Shown here: piece after piece, positions 18,658 to 28,612 of the stretch | How positions within the stretch are numbered: position 1 is the first letter of the stretch | How the letters are laid out: every line of letters begins with the position of its first letter | Assembly: GCA_009937505.1 (NCBI GenBank) | Contig: JAACFJ010000009.1 | Location: 18,459-82,458, forward strand | Source of the DNA: Gammaproteobacteria bacterium | GTDB taxonomy: Bacteria; Pseudomonadota; Gammaproteobacteria; Steroidobacterales; Woeseiaceae | Length of the DNA: 64,000 bases | Direction of reading: 5' to 3' | The notes under the pieces: model-generated | What the model was told of the DNA's origin: nothing | The model's input: only the letters and a program-made list of their open reading frames with translations | Database searches by the model: none | Position numbers and translations under genes: made by a program

Positions 18658-20037
18658 ATGTCGTTACTCCACCGTAATTTCAGTCGTCAGACCACGGCCG
18701 AACTGCTGCGGCTCGCCCTGCCGATGGTGGTATCTCAGGGCGCCTTCGCCGTGATGATCTTTACCGATCGCTATTTCATGTCGCAAATCGATCCCGTCCA
18801 CATGGCGGCGGCGCTGGGTGGCGGTGTCGCATCGTTTTTCTCGTTCTGTTTCTTCATCGGGCTGCTTGCCTACGCAAACGCGCTGGCGGCGCAGTACCTG
18901 GGCGCGGGTGAAAAGGAAAAATGCCCGAAAGTCGTCACCCAGGGCATGATCATCACCGCGATGAGCGCGCCGGTCCTGACGCTGATCACGTTCCTCGTCG
19001 CCGGGATTTTTGAAGGCATGGGGCACGAACCGGAGCAGGTCAGGCTCGAGCGTACGTACTACCTGATATTGATGGCCGGTGTGCTCGTGACACTCGCCAA
19101 GACCTGTATCTCGTCCTACTTCGCTGGCATAGGCCGGACTCGCGTGGTCATGATCTGCGACGTCTTCGGTTTGGTCATCAACGTGCCGCTCAGCTACGTC
19201 ATGGTATTCGGAAAACTGGGATTCCCTGCGCTGGGGATCGTCGGTGCCGGCATTTCCACCGTCGTCGCGACGGTCCTCGCATTCGCGCTGTTTGTCGCGT
19301 TCTACTTCGGCAAAGAGCACCGTGACTCATTCGGTGTGCTGCGCTCATTTTCGCTCGACGTGAAGATCCTGCGACGCTTCTGGCGGCTCGGCTTCCCATC
19401 CGGGCTCGAGATGTTCCTGAACGTCGCAGCGTTCAACCTGTTCTTGCTGATGTTCCAGTCCTACGGCGTTGCCGAGGGTGCTTCGGCCGCCATCGTCTTC
19501 AACTGGGATATTCTTTCCTTTGTCCCGATGATAGGGCTGAACGTCGGGGTCATCAGCCTGATCGGCCGCTTCGTCGGCGCGCGGGACATGGAGCGTGTCA
19601 ATGAAGTCATGACCGCCGCGTTCACTGTTGCCCTGGCCTATTCGGCGGTGCTCGCGATAACGTACATTACGTATCGATATCCGCTCGTCGAGGTGTTTGC
19701 GCCTCCGAGCGGTGACTTCACTGCCATCCGGGAACTGTCCGCATTCATGATGATCGGCCTCTCCACTTACGTTATGGCCGACGCGGTGATTCTCGTGTCC
19801 GGCGGGATCCTGCGGGGTGCCGGCGACACACGCTGGTTGATGGTGGCCTCGGTTTCCCTGCACTGGGCGATGCTCGTCGCCCAGTTCTTCATAATCCGGG
19901 TGTTCGAGTTCAGCCCGAGGGTGTCGTGGCTTGCTTTTGCTGCACTGGTTTTCGCCATTGCGCTGGTTTATGCGCTGCGCCTGGTGAGTGGGCGCTGGCG
20001 CGACCCGGTCGTACTGGAAAGGGTGATGGCAGAGTGA
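18658..20037 (+). CDS. MATE family efflux transporter
   Basis: Approximately 12 TM helices, TAELLRLALPMVVSQGAFAVMIFTDRYFMSQID and MATE repeat pattern. Confidence 0.85.
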   Translation: MSLLHRNFSRQTTAELLRLALPMVVSQGAFAVMIFTDRYFMSQIDPVHMAAALGGGVASFFSFCFFIGLLAYANALAAQYLGAGEKEKCPKVVTQGMIITAMSAPVLTLITFLVAGIFEGMGHEPEQVRLERTYYLILMAGVLVTLAKTCISSYFAGIGRTRVVMICDVFGLVINVPLSYVMVFGKLGFPALGIVGAGISTVVATVLAFALFVAFYFGKEHRDSFGVLRSFSLDVKILRRFWRLGFPSGLEMFLNVAAFNLFLLMFQSYGVAEGASAAIVFNWDILSFVPMIGLNVGVISLIGRFVGARDMERVNEVMTAAFTVALAYSAVLAITYITYRYPLVEVFAPPSGDFTAIRELSAFMMIGLSTYVMADAVILVSGGILRGAGDTRWLMVASVSLHWAMLVAQFFIIRVFEFSPRVSWLAFAALVFAIALVYALRLVSGRWRDPVVLERVMAE

Positions 20038-20042
20038 TGAAT

Positions 20043-20136
20043 CAGGGGACAGTGACTTTAAGTGCCAGGCCAGGGCAGTTAGGGGACAGTGACTTTAAGT
20101 GCCAGGCCCGTTCGCCTGGCACTTAAAGTCACTGTC
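20043..20136. repeat. Compound GGGGACAGTGACTTTAAGTGCC palindrome, 94 bp
   Basis: Left arm 20045-20070, spacer, then full palindrome 20082-20136; identical to 30846-30939. Confidence 0.95.
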
Positions 20137-22071
20137 TTCCCGCTGCCCTGATTCGGCCGCCTGCTCCTCGGCTTCGACGTCGTCCAGCGACGGCGGCACC
20201 CAGCCACGGTCAAGGCGACTGCCGAACGCCGCGCTTGTGCCTCGCATGGCCTGCTCATAGCGTTCGAGGAACTTCTTCGTCTTTTCGACGTACTCGGCAT
20301 TTTCATGCGCCGGGATGTCCGGGTTGAATACGGACGCCAGTTGGTACATCTGCTCACGGTCGTTTAACACGAATCCCCGCACCTGGCGCTCCGCATCGTA
20401 AGGGTGAACGCCAAGTGCCTCCAGCGCCGAACGCCCCGCCCGCAGCGAGCTGTCGAAGTGCTCGCGGATGATGTCGCGCGCACCGGCATTCCAGAGTTCA
20501 TAGACATGGTGACGGTCGAGGGCACGCACAACGATATAGACGTGCGGATAATTCTCGGTCACGTACCGCACGAGCTCCGTCGCACTCTCGCGCTCGTCGA
20601 TGGCGATAACCAGCATTTTCGCTTCCCCGATACCGGCCGCGTGCAACAGGTCCGGCCGCATCGCGTCGCCGAAATAGACCTTGATGCCGAACTTCCGCAG
20701 CACCTCGAGTTGCTCCGACTGGTAGTCGAGAACCACTGTCTTGAAGCCGGCGGACAACAGGATGCGATTGACGATGCCGCCGAAGCGGCCGTGCCCGGCG
20801 ACGATCACGCTGCCCTGCTCCTCGATCTCGTCCGCTTGCCGGCTCCCGGTTGCAGCAAACCGCGGCGCGATGAGCTTATCGTAAATGATGAAAAGGAGCG
20901 GCGTCAGCAGCATCGACAGCGTGACAACCAGCAGCAGCTGTTGGGCGAGCGCTGTCGGAATGACGGAGCTCGCCACCGTAAACGAGAGCAGAACGAAACC
21001 GAATTCGCCGGCCTGGGCAAGTCCGAGCGTAAACAGCCAGCGATCGGCGCCGGTGATGCTGAAGATCCTGCTCAAGGCATAAAGTATTAGAGCTTTGAGG
21101 GCGATCAGGCCGAGCGTCATCGCGACGACGCCGCCGAGGTTTGCGAACAGCAGGTCGAAACGGATTGCAGCACCGACAGTAATGAAGAACAGGCCGAGGA
21201 GCAGCCCCTTGAACGGGTCGATGTCGCTCTCGAGTTCGTGGCGGTACTCGCTGTTCGCGAGCACGACGCCCGCAAGGAAGGTGCCTAGCGCGGGTGACAG
21301 GCCAACGACGATCATCAACAGCGCGATGCCAATGACGAGTAGCAGTGCGAATGCCGTAAACAATTCGCGCAAGCGGGCGATTGCGATAAAGCGAAACACG
21401 GGCCGCGTCAGGTAGCTGCCGCCGACCACGACCAGGCCGATTGCTCCGACGGTCACGAGCGCCCTTTGCCAGCCGTCCAGACGCTCGACGAGGCTCATGC
21501 TGCCGTGATCCCCCTCGCCGCCGTGCTCCGCTGATGCGACGGCCATGTCCGCCAACTCCGGCAGCGCGAGCAGCGGAATGAAGGCGAGCATCGGGATGAC
21601 GGCGATGTCCTGGAACAGCAACACCGAGAAGCTCGACTGACCGCCGTCGCATTTCATCAGGCCCTTTTCATTCAACGTCTGCAGGACGATGGCGGTCGAG
21701 GACAGCGACAGGACCAGGCCGACCGCCAGTGCAATCGACCAGGGCTGGCCCAGCAGCATCGCGATACCCATGATCGCTGCAGCGGTCACGGCCACCTGCA
21801 ACCCGCCGAGTCCGAGCAGCTTGTCCCGCATAGACCACAGCATGCGCGGCTCGAGTTCGAGACCGACGAGAAACAGCATCATGACGACGCCGAACTCGGC
21901 AAAGTGCTGGATGCTGACGACGTCGACGTGCAGCTGCTGCAGCAACGGACTGATGGCGATACCTGCGATCAGGTAGCCGAGCACCGAACCCAAACCCAGC
22001 CTCGAGGCAATTGGCACTGCGACAACCCCCGCCGCGAGGAAAAGGAATGCCAGCAGAAGGAATCCGTCCAC
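20095..22071 (-). CDS. Kef-type K+/H+ antiporter (CPA2) with TrkA-N domain
   Basis: GFLLLAFLFLAAGVVAVPIASRLGLGSVLGYLIAG, VIVAGHGRFGGIVNRILLSAG. C-terminal DSDFKCQANGPGT is repeat-encoded. Confidence 0.85.
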   Translation of the reverse strand: MDGFLLLAFLFLAAGVVAVPIASRLGLGSVLGYLIAGIAISPLLQQLHVDVVSIQHFAEFGVVMMLFLVGLELEPRMLWSMRDKLLGLGGLQVAVTAAAIMGIAMLLGQPWSIALAVGLVLSLSSTAIVLQTLNEKGLMKCDGGQSSFSVLLFQDIAVIPMLAFIPLLALPELADMAVASAEHGGEGDHGSMSLVERLDGWQRALVTVGAIGLVVVGGSYLTRPVFRFIAIARLRELFTAFALLLVIGIALLMIVVGLSPALGTFLAGVVLANSEYRHELESDIDPFKGLLLGLFFITVGAAIRFDLLFANLGGVVAMTLGLIALKALILYALSRIFSITGADRWLFTLGLAQAGEFGFVLLSFTVASSVIPTALAQQLLLVVTLSMLLTPLLFIIYDKLIAPRFAATGSRQADEIEEQGSVIVAGHGRFGGIVNRILLSAGFKTVVLDYQSEQLEVLRKFGIKVYFGDAMRPDLLHAAGIGEAKMLVIAIDERESATELVRYVTENYPHVYIVVRALDRHHVYELWNAGARDIIREHFDSSLRAGRSALEALGVHPYDAERQVRGFVLNDREQMYQLASVFNPDIPAHENAEYVEKTKKFLERYEQAMRGTSAAFGSRLDRGWVPPSLDDVEAEEQAAESGQREDSDFKCQANGPGT

Positions 22072-22073
22072 GA

Positions 22074-22682
22074 TCAGCCCTCCTCGCCGACAGGCAGGGT
22101 GTCGAAATGAACAACGTTCATTCTCTCCGCTGCAGCGAAGTCGTAACGGTCGTCGCGGATGGCCTCGAGCAGCCGGACATAGCCGTCCACGTGCGGCTCG
22201 ACGAGCCCGGCAGCGGGCGCCTTCAGCGACGAGTACAGGACATACGGTGCCGGAAAATGCATCTTGCAGAGGCGTGCTGTTTGCTCAAGCGGCGTCAGAA
22301 ACGTGCGGATAGGGTAATGCTGGTAGCCCTCGTGCCGGTAGGCGTCGTCGGGCCCGGCCGCGGTTACCGCCAGCATCATCTGTTTACCCGCCAGGTTTTC
22401 GCCGCCGGCCCCATACGCGAAGCCATGCTCGAGCACGAGGTCCTCCCACTCTTTGATGATTGAAGGCGTGGAGTACCAGAACATCGGGAACTGGAAAAGG
22501 ACGACATCGTGTTCCACAAGTCGCCGCTGCTCCACGTTGACGTCGATGTCGAAGCGCGGATAGTCGCGATACAGGTCGACAAAGGTAATCCCGTCAACGG
22601 CACCCGCGGCTCGCGCCATGTACTTGTTCACGTGCGAGTACTTGTGCCCCGGGTGGGCGTAATAGACGATCAGCCTGGCCAT
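22074..22682 (-). CDS. KefF-like NAD(P)H oxidoreductase, flavodoxin fold
   Basis: MARLIVYYAHPGHKYSHVNKYM, LFQFPMFWYSTPSIIKEWEDLVLEHGFAYG; immediately upstream of the Kef antiporter. Confidence 0.85.
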   Translation of the reverse strand: MARLIVYYAHPGHKYSHVNKYMARAAGAVDGITFVDLYRDYPRFDIDVNVEQRRLVEHDVVLFQFPMFWYSTPSIIKEWEDLVLEHGFAYGAGGENLAGKQMMLAVTAAGPDDAYRHEGYQHYPIRTFLTPLEQTARLCKMHFPAPYVLYSSLKAPAAGLVEPHVDGYVRLLEAIRDDRYDFAAAERMNVVHFDTLPVGEEG

Positions 22683-22764
22683 GCTGCGGAGTCTAGCTGA
22701 CGGTCGCAGCCCGTCCAAACCCGTCGCCGTTTACCGGGGCATCAAGGAAATATTCCGGTTTCGT

Positions 22765-24057
22765 TCATACAGCGATCCTGGTGATGGCGAACCGGGCAGC
22801 CTGCCCGAGGTACGTGGCGAGGTGCGTGCTCAAGTAACGCGCGTCATCTTCGGCGCCATGCATGAAACTCGACTTACGGCGCCTCAGGAACGGCAGCCCC
22901 ATAACATAGAGCCCCGGCGCATCGACGACCCCGCCATTGTGCCGAAGCTGTCCTTTGCGATCGACGACGGCCACGTCGAGCCAGGAATAGTCCGGCCGGA
23001 ATCCGGTCGCCCAGACGATTGTACGCAGCGACCCGTCCCGCAAATCGATTCTCAACGGTTCGGCAGCATCTACTTGCGTGGCATCGAATCGCTCGACGGC
23101 ATCGACCTCGGTATCGATCCCGGTTCTTGTCGCCCACTCGTCGAATGCATTAAGCATTCGGTTCATCTTGAGATCCGCAAGCGTACAGACATTACGCAGC
23201 GACCCGGAGAACTGCACCTTGCCATCACGAACTCCCATGAACCGGCCACCTGTTCGAACACCGTTATCGATCAGCTTGTTCAGGTCGAGAGTTGAGTGAT
23301 CGGGCGTACCTGCAAGCTGCGGTGACGGCAGACGTCTCACTCTCGCCGGGTCGTCAACCTCCTCGAAGCATTCATCGAGAATGCCGGACATCAGCATCCA
23401 CCACTGAACGTCCCGGCCACGATACAGTCGCGGCATGCGTACGTGCTCCCCGACAGCCAGGGTCACCGGCCTGCCGCTGGCATGAATTTCCTCGGCAATC
23501 TGCAGGCCTGTAGCCGACGCACCCACGACGAGTACACCACCGTCGGGAATCTGTGCCGGATTCTTGTACTGGTGTGCGTTAATTTGCTTCACGGCTGCCG
23601 GCACATCTTCGGCGACCGCCGGTATTGCCGCCTCGTTGAAAGCGCCGCTCGCGAGCACGAGGGCACGACAATGCCAGTCACCACGGTTGGTGATTACACG
23701 GTAGCCACTCCCCTGGCGAGACACGCTCAGGACCTCCGTCCCCGTTTCTACCGGCGCGCCGATCCGTTCGGCATAGCGCGAAACGAAATCGATGACCTGC
23801 GTCATGTCCATATAGCCATCGGGGTCGTCACCGTCGTACGCGCACCCCGGCAGGCGGGTCATCCAGTTCGGTGTCAGCAGGCGCAGCGAATCCCAGCGCT
23901 CCCTGCGCCAGGAGTTTGCCACCGCCCCACGCTCGAGCAGGACATGCTCGATCGAGAGCGCACTCAGGCAATGGCTCATTGCCAGGCCCGAGTGACCGGC
24001 GCCGATGATGACAACATCAACAGCACCGGTCCCACGCTGTGATCGGCGATCTTGCAT
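22765..24057 (-). CDS. Flavin-containing monooxygenase / CzcO-like oxidoreductase
   Basis: VVIIGAGHSGLAMSHCL and VLVVGASATGLQIAEEI dinucleotide-binding motifs. Confidence 0.8.
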   Translation of the reverse strand: MQDRRSQRGTGAVDVVIIGAGHSGLAMSHCLSALSIEHVLLERGAVANSWRRERWDSLRLLTPNWMTRLPGCAYDGDDPDGYMDMTQVIDFVSRYAERIGAPVETGTEVLSVSRQGSGYRVITNRGDWHCRALVLASGAFNEAAIPAVAEDVPAAVKQINAHQYKNPAQIPDGGVLVVGASATGLQIAEEIHASGRPVTLAVGEHVRMPRLYRGRDVQWWMLMSGILDECFEEVDDPARVRRLPSPQLAGTPDHSTLDLNKLIDNGVRTGGRFMGVRDGKVQFSGSLRNVCTLADLKMNRMLNAFDEWATRTGIDTEVDAVERFDATQVDAAEPLRIDLRDGSLRTIVWATGFRPDYSWLDVAVVDRKGQLRHNGGVVDAPGLYVMGLPFLRRRKSSFMHGAEDDARYLSTHLATYLGQAARFAITRIAV

Positions 24058-24623
24058 CAGGACTTCTCGACCGTAACGGCAACGTCGGTCGGGTTGGTGA
24101 CGACGTCGAATACGGCCGAGCGCTTCTGCGATTGTGCAACGATCGCGGCAATATCGTCGTCCGAGGCATCCGCATCGATCTCGAAGTTGACCCGGATGCC
24201 GTCGAATCCGTTGCGCACGTCGCCGTCGATACCCAGGATACCCTGGAGGTCCATACCGGCTTCCAGTGTCGCCTTGACCGATCGCAGCTGGATGTTGCGG
24301 TTCTGCGCAACCGAGGCGATACCCGCGGTCAGGCAGCTCGCCAGGCCGACGAGCACAAACTCGACGGGAGTCGCGCCGTTGTCCTCAGCAGCGAAAACCT
24401 CGGGATGATCTGCGTCAAACTGGAAAGCGCTGCGATGTTGCTGTTCCTCGCCGAGCCCGAAGAACTTGTCGATCGTGGTGCGGCTATGCGTACCGTTAAC
24501 CCACTCACTGGTCGCGCGCCACTGGAACTGCGCAGCCTCGGGCGCCTGTGTCAGTGCCTCGCGCGCACCGAGGAGGGCCTCGACGTTTACTCCGTTGTCG
24601 GCATTCATCTGATTGTTTTCCAT
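24057..24623 (-). CDS. OsmC family protein
   Basis: GATPVEFVLVGLASCLTAGIASVAQNRNI conserved OsmC/Ohr-type Cys region. Confidence 0.85.
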   Translation of the reverse strand: MENNQMNADNGVNVEALLGAREALTQAPEAAQFQWRATSEWVNGTHSRTTIDKFFGLGEEQQHRSAFQFDADHPEVFAAEDNGATPVEFVLVGLASCLTAGIASVAQNRNIQLRSVKATLEAGMDLQGILGIDGDVRNGFDGIRVNFEIDADASDDDIAAIVAQSQKRSAVFDVVTNPTDVAVTVEKS

Positions 24624-24741
24624 GGTGTTTTGCTCCTGAATAGTTGTGAAATCAGCTTCCCGGGTTCGTGCCGGGCAGGAGCAACTCTGCTGGTTCGTCG
24701 TTTAAGCCAGCGTGGAATCGGCCGTGGAATTTTCGATTTAT

Positions 24742-25281
24742 TTACCCGAACATGTCGGGCGCCAGGCGCTGGAATGCCCAGATCGAGTTGAACGGCATCC
24801 CTGCCTGGCGCTGGGCGATGCGCACTGATTCAGAATCCGGCGCCTCATAAAGACAGGCCATGTGCATGTGATCGGTCGAGAAAAAGGTGCGCATGAACCG
24901 GACCCGATGCGTCTCGAGGCAGTGAATATTGTCGTCCTCGATGGCCTGCAGGTCCTCGAGCGTCACTGGCTCGTCGAAGCTGCGGAGCACGAGCACATTG
25001 GCTGCGCAAATCTCGTCCGATGACCTGTCCGGCGCATCGTGCACGGTGCTCGGCCAATGGACTCGCATATCCGTGTCGACGCTACGCAGCGCCGCGCGCA
25101 CCGATTCGGCATCGGGACCGCGAAAATGACAAAGCATGTGCTGCCTGTCACTCGACAGCAAACTCTCCTGCCATTCGACACGGTGCAGGTCGAAGCAACC
25201 CGACGTACCCTGTAACATTTCTATGAGGGCGTCGTCCGTCAGTGGCTCCGCAAATTGTCTTTGGAGGATCACCTCGCTCAT
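24742..25281 (-). CDS. DUF4242-like protein with two related halves
   Basis: Two repeats: FAEPLTDDALIEML..CFDLHRVEWQESLLSSDRQHMLCHFRGPDAESVRAALR and FDEPVTLEDLQAI..HCLETHRVRFMRTFFSTDHMHMACLYEAPDSESVRIAQR. Confidence 0.7.
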   Translation of the reverse strand: MSEVILQRQFAEPLTDDALIEMLQGTSGCFDLHRVEWQESLLSSDRQHMLCHFRGPDAESVRAALRSVDTDMRVHWPSTVHDAPDRSSDEICAANVLVLRSFDEPVTLEDLQAIEDDNIHCLETHRVRFMRTFFSTDHMHMACLYEAPDSESVRIAQRQAGMPFNSIWAFQRLAPDMFG

Positions 25282-25303
25282 CACTGACTCCTCGTTGGCT
25301 CTA

Positions 25304-28273
25304 TCACGATTCCTTGCCCTCATGGCCCTCGGCGAGCCGCCTGCCGATGTCAGCCGCCCAACTGGCTGCCGCCGGCAGTAGACGATCGACTTCACCGGCG
25401 TGCCCGGCCGCTTCCTCGGCGCCGATCTCTCCGAATCCGCACGCAAGCACGGCATTAGCCATCAGCATCTCCGTCGGGCGTTCAAGTATCGTGGCATATT
25501 CGAGTGCCTCGGTAGCACGCTCCACGGCATTCTGTTTGCGGCCACGCTCACAGTCTATTACTGCCGTACGCGTCAGGATGTATGCGAGTCGGTATTTCGC
25601 ATCTGCAACCCGCAGTGCGTCGAGCGCGGTGTCGAGTTCCGCAAAGTCGTCGTCGATCGCATAGTTGCATAACCCCAGCAGTGCATCAGCGAACGGCTTT
25701 TCGCTGCCTTCGCGAATCTTCTCGCCGAGCGATACGAGTTGTTTCGCCCGATCGCGCGCCACTTCATGTCGACCGCGCTGCAATTCGATAATGACGAGAT
25801 ACTCTGAGGCCAGGAATTCGTTGAGCCTGTCGCCCGCCGACTTGCAGAGCGTACGTGACTGCTGGAAAAACTCCTCAGCTTCATCGAGTCGGTTTTCATG
25901 AAGGCGCAACATGCCATTTCCCGCCGCGATCGCCGGATGCGCGAATTGCCTGCGTTGCGCGAGCGAGTCGGCCTCCATCAGCATTGCATCCGCCTGTGAA
26001 AGGTCGCGTTCGAGCATTACCAGGCACTTCGCAGTCTCCGCCATGCCGACGATGTTTGCCTTGCTATCATCCCCGCGCATGACGCGCGAGGATTGCAGGG
26101 ACTGCTCGCGTGCGCCGTCCCATTCTCCCTGGCTCCACCGCACATACGCCGCCATGTGATAACCGAGTCGCGCATGGGGAAGGTCACCGAGGTCCAGTGC
26201 GCGTTCGGCAAGCGCCGCATAAAGCTCCGCGGCCGCCTCCCAGTCGTCGATGGGTTCGGCGGACAGTAATACGTTGTGCAGGTCGATCTCGACGCCCACG
26301 CGCGAGGGATCAGCCAGCTCCTTCGCGAATTGCAGGCCCTGCCGGGCCAGCGAGCGGGCCTTTTCGTTGGCAAAGAACCTCAGGCAGAGTTGCCCGACGG
26401 AGACCATCGCCCGGGCCGCCAGTCCCGGGTCGCCGCTCAGCGTCGCATGGTGCCCGAGCCAGGAGGCACGGGCCAGGTCGAGCGCCGACTCCTGCTCGAG
26501 AATCTCTGCCGCACGGCGATGCATGACCTGCCGGCGCAGCGGCGAGATGTCTGCATACACGGCCTTGGCAATCAAGTCGTGCGAGTAGCGCAGGCCGTTG
26601 TCCGCGGGTACCAACATCGCCTGGCGCTCCGCCACTTCGAGCACCTCGCCGATCTCGGTGGCATCCAGCCCTGCTACGACAGAAAGTGAGACGGCATCGA
26701 CCGGGGGCAGCAGGACGGCCGCCCATTCGAGTACTTCCACCCCTGTTGTACTGAACCGTCCAAGGCGTTCCCGCACCAGTTCATTGAGTGACCCGCCGCC
26801 GGAGCCGTCGACTTCGGCCCTCGCAAGCTCGATCGCGAGCAGTGGGTTGCCGCCGCACTCCCCGCTCAGACGCTCGAAGTCCGCACCCGGTGCCTGTTCG
26901 GCTATCAGCTGTGACAGTGCATCTTCCGGCAATGGCCCCAATTCGATTTCACTGAGTAAGCCATCATGACGCAGCCCGCTCAGTGCCTGCTGCAAAGGCG
27001 CGTTGTCCCGAATATCTCCGCTCCTTGCTGCAACTACGGCGAATATCGGCCGATCACGGTTCATTCTCATCAGGTAATGCAGAGCAGATGCACTGGATTC
27101 GTCAGACCATTGCAGGTCGTCGAATAGCAGTAGCACCGGCGCCGCCTCGGCTTCGCGCGCAATGAGGTCGGAGAGTTTGCCGAACAGACGATCCCGGTTC
27201 GAGACATCGGTCGCGCCAAAAATATCCTCATAGACCTCGCTGCCCAGCGCCCGCAGCGAATCGATCCACAGGGCGAACGGCCTTATCGCATCGGATTCGA
27301 ACGCCGTCGCCTGCAATATGAAGGCATTCGCGTCTTCTGCGTACTCGAGCAGGGAATGCAGCACACAGCTCTTGCCGATACCGGGCACGCCGCGCACGAC
27401 GACCATCGCGGCTTTATGATCGGCGCTAACAGCGTCCAGGGCCTCCACCAGGGTACCCACTTCTTCCTTGCGCCCGACCAGTCCGCGACGGCGCGGTGCC
27501 GGCGCCTTCACGTCCCTGGATTTCCTCGGGATCGGCGTTGATGGCACTCGGTCGATGCGGGGACCCTGCCGCGCGGCGACCATTGCGCCTGACGGCGTCA
27601 CTCCAGCCTCTTTCAGCATGCGCAGTCCCAGCTGAAATTGTTCTTCGGCCTCTGCGGTCTGGTTCGCGGCATTGAGTAACCGGATCAGTAACGCCCGATG
27701 GTCCTCATCGTAAGGCGACAGGCCAACAAGGGCCCTTGCATGCGGCAAGGCGCGCTCCGGGTTGTTCTCCAGTCGCGCAACAAGTGCGGAGAGCAGCGCC
27801 ACGCGATCACGCAGTGACTGCTCGCGTTCGGCCACGCACCATGCATGGAAATCGTGAAAATTCGGAAATTCCAATCCCTCGAGGAAGTTGCCACGGAATC
27901 GCATTGCGGCCGCCTCGAGCTCTTCCAGGGGTGCCTCGGCGACACCGTTGCCGACAAGAGCTCGCAGCTCGGTGACATCGATCGATACGTCGTTGGTATC
28001 GACGCCTACGTTAGTGCGGTCGGCAATGATTCTCGATTGGTCGTCATCGTCGACCAGCCGCCGCAGCTTCGACAGGCTCCAGCGCAATGAGCCACGCGGG
28101 TCGTCCGGAATCTCCCAGAGCAGTTCACACAGGTGCTCGCGCCGGAACTGGCGCGGATTGAGGCTCAGGTACGCCAGCAGCGCGCGGGTCTTCTTCGAGG
28201 GCGGCAGCGGCAGTGGCTTACCGTCCTTCAGCACTTCGAAGTCACCCAGAAAATGCAGTTCGAGTGCGGTCAT
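25304..28273 (-). CDS. SARP/AfsR-like regulator: winged helix + BTAD + AAA ATPase + TPR
   Basis: LHFLGDFEVLKDGKPLPLPPSKKTRALLAYLSLNPR, BTAD region, Walker A VVRGVPGIGKSCVLHSLL, Walker B VLLLFDDLQWSD. Confidence 0.85.
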   Translation of the reverse strand: MTALELHFLGDFEVLKDGKPLPLPPSKKTRALLAYLSLNPRQFRREHLCELLWEIPDDPRGSLRWSLSKLRRLVDDDDQSRIIADRTNVGVDTNDVSIDVTELRALVGNGVAEAPLEELEAAAMRFRGNFLEGLEFPNFHDFHAWCVAEREQSLRDRVALLSALVARLENNPERALPHARALVGLSPYDEDHRALLIRLLNAANQTAEAEEQFQLGLRMLKEAGVTPSGAMVAARQGPRIDRVPSTPIPRKSRDVKAPAPRRRGLVGRKEEVGTLVEALDAVSADHKAAMVVVRGVPGIGKSCVLHSLLEYAEDANAFILQATAFESDAIRPFALWIDSLRALGSEVYEDIFGATDVSNRDRLFGKLSDLIAREAEAAPVLLLFDDLQWSDESSASALHYLMRMNRDRPIFAVVAARSGDIRDNAPLQQALSGLRHDGLLSEIELGPLPEDALSQLIAEQAPGADFERLSGECGGNPLLAIELARAEVDGSGGGSLNELVRERLGRFSTTGVEVLEWAAVLLPPVDAVSLSVVAGLDATEIGEVLEVAERQAMLVPADNGLRYSHDLIAKAVYADISPLRRQVMHRRAAEILEQESALDLARASWLGHHATLSGDPGLAARAMVSVGQLCLRFFANEKARSLARQGLQFAKELADPSRVGVEIDLHNVLLSAEPIDDWEAAAELYAALAERALDLGDLPHARLGYHMAAYVRWSQGEWDGAREQSLQSSRVMRGDDSKANIVGMAETAKCLVMLERDLSQADAMLMEADSLAQRRQFAHPAIAAGNGMLRLHENRLDEAEEFFQQSRTLCKSAGDRLNEFLASEYLVIIELQRGRHEVARDRAKQLVSLGEKIREGSEKPFADALLGLCNYAIDDDFAELDTALDALRVADAKYRLAYILTRTAVIDCERGRKQNAVERATEALEYATILERPTEMLMANAVLACGFGEIGAEEAAGHAGEVDRLLPAAASWAADIGRRLAEGHEGKES

Positions 28274-28423
28274 GCGCGTACGGACACCCCTGTAACAGCC
28301 TGTTTTCAGGACATTTTAGACAAGACCGACAAAAACCACGGTCATTCCCACGGTGGCTTCATCGATACAGGGTAAAGATTAGCACCAGATTCAACGCACA
28401 AACGAATCGGGGAGGAGGTCACC

Positions 28424-28612
28424 ATGCCTCATTGCAAGAACCTGCTGGAACGAATCGGGCGGATACCGCTGGTCACCTACGGTATGACCGCGGCCCGCAT
28501 CCGTCAAAACCTCATCGAGGAGGAGCACCATGGCTCGATACCTGAACATTATGGGAACGATTGGCAATACGCCGCTCGTCAAACTCGGCCGGCTGGCACC
28601 AGGGGACGTTAA
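28424..28612 (+). other. Short ORF overlapping the cysteine synthase start; possible leader or partial duplication
   Basis: Preceded by GGGGAGGAGG; KNLLERIGRIPLVTYG resembles the true N-terminus LNIMGTIGNTPLVKLG. Confidence 0.35.
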
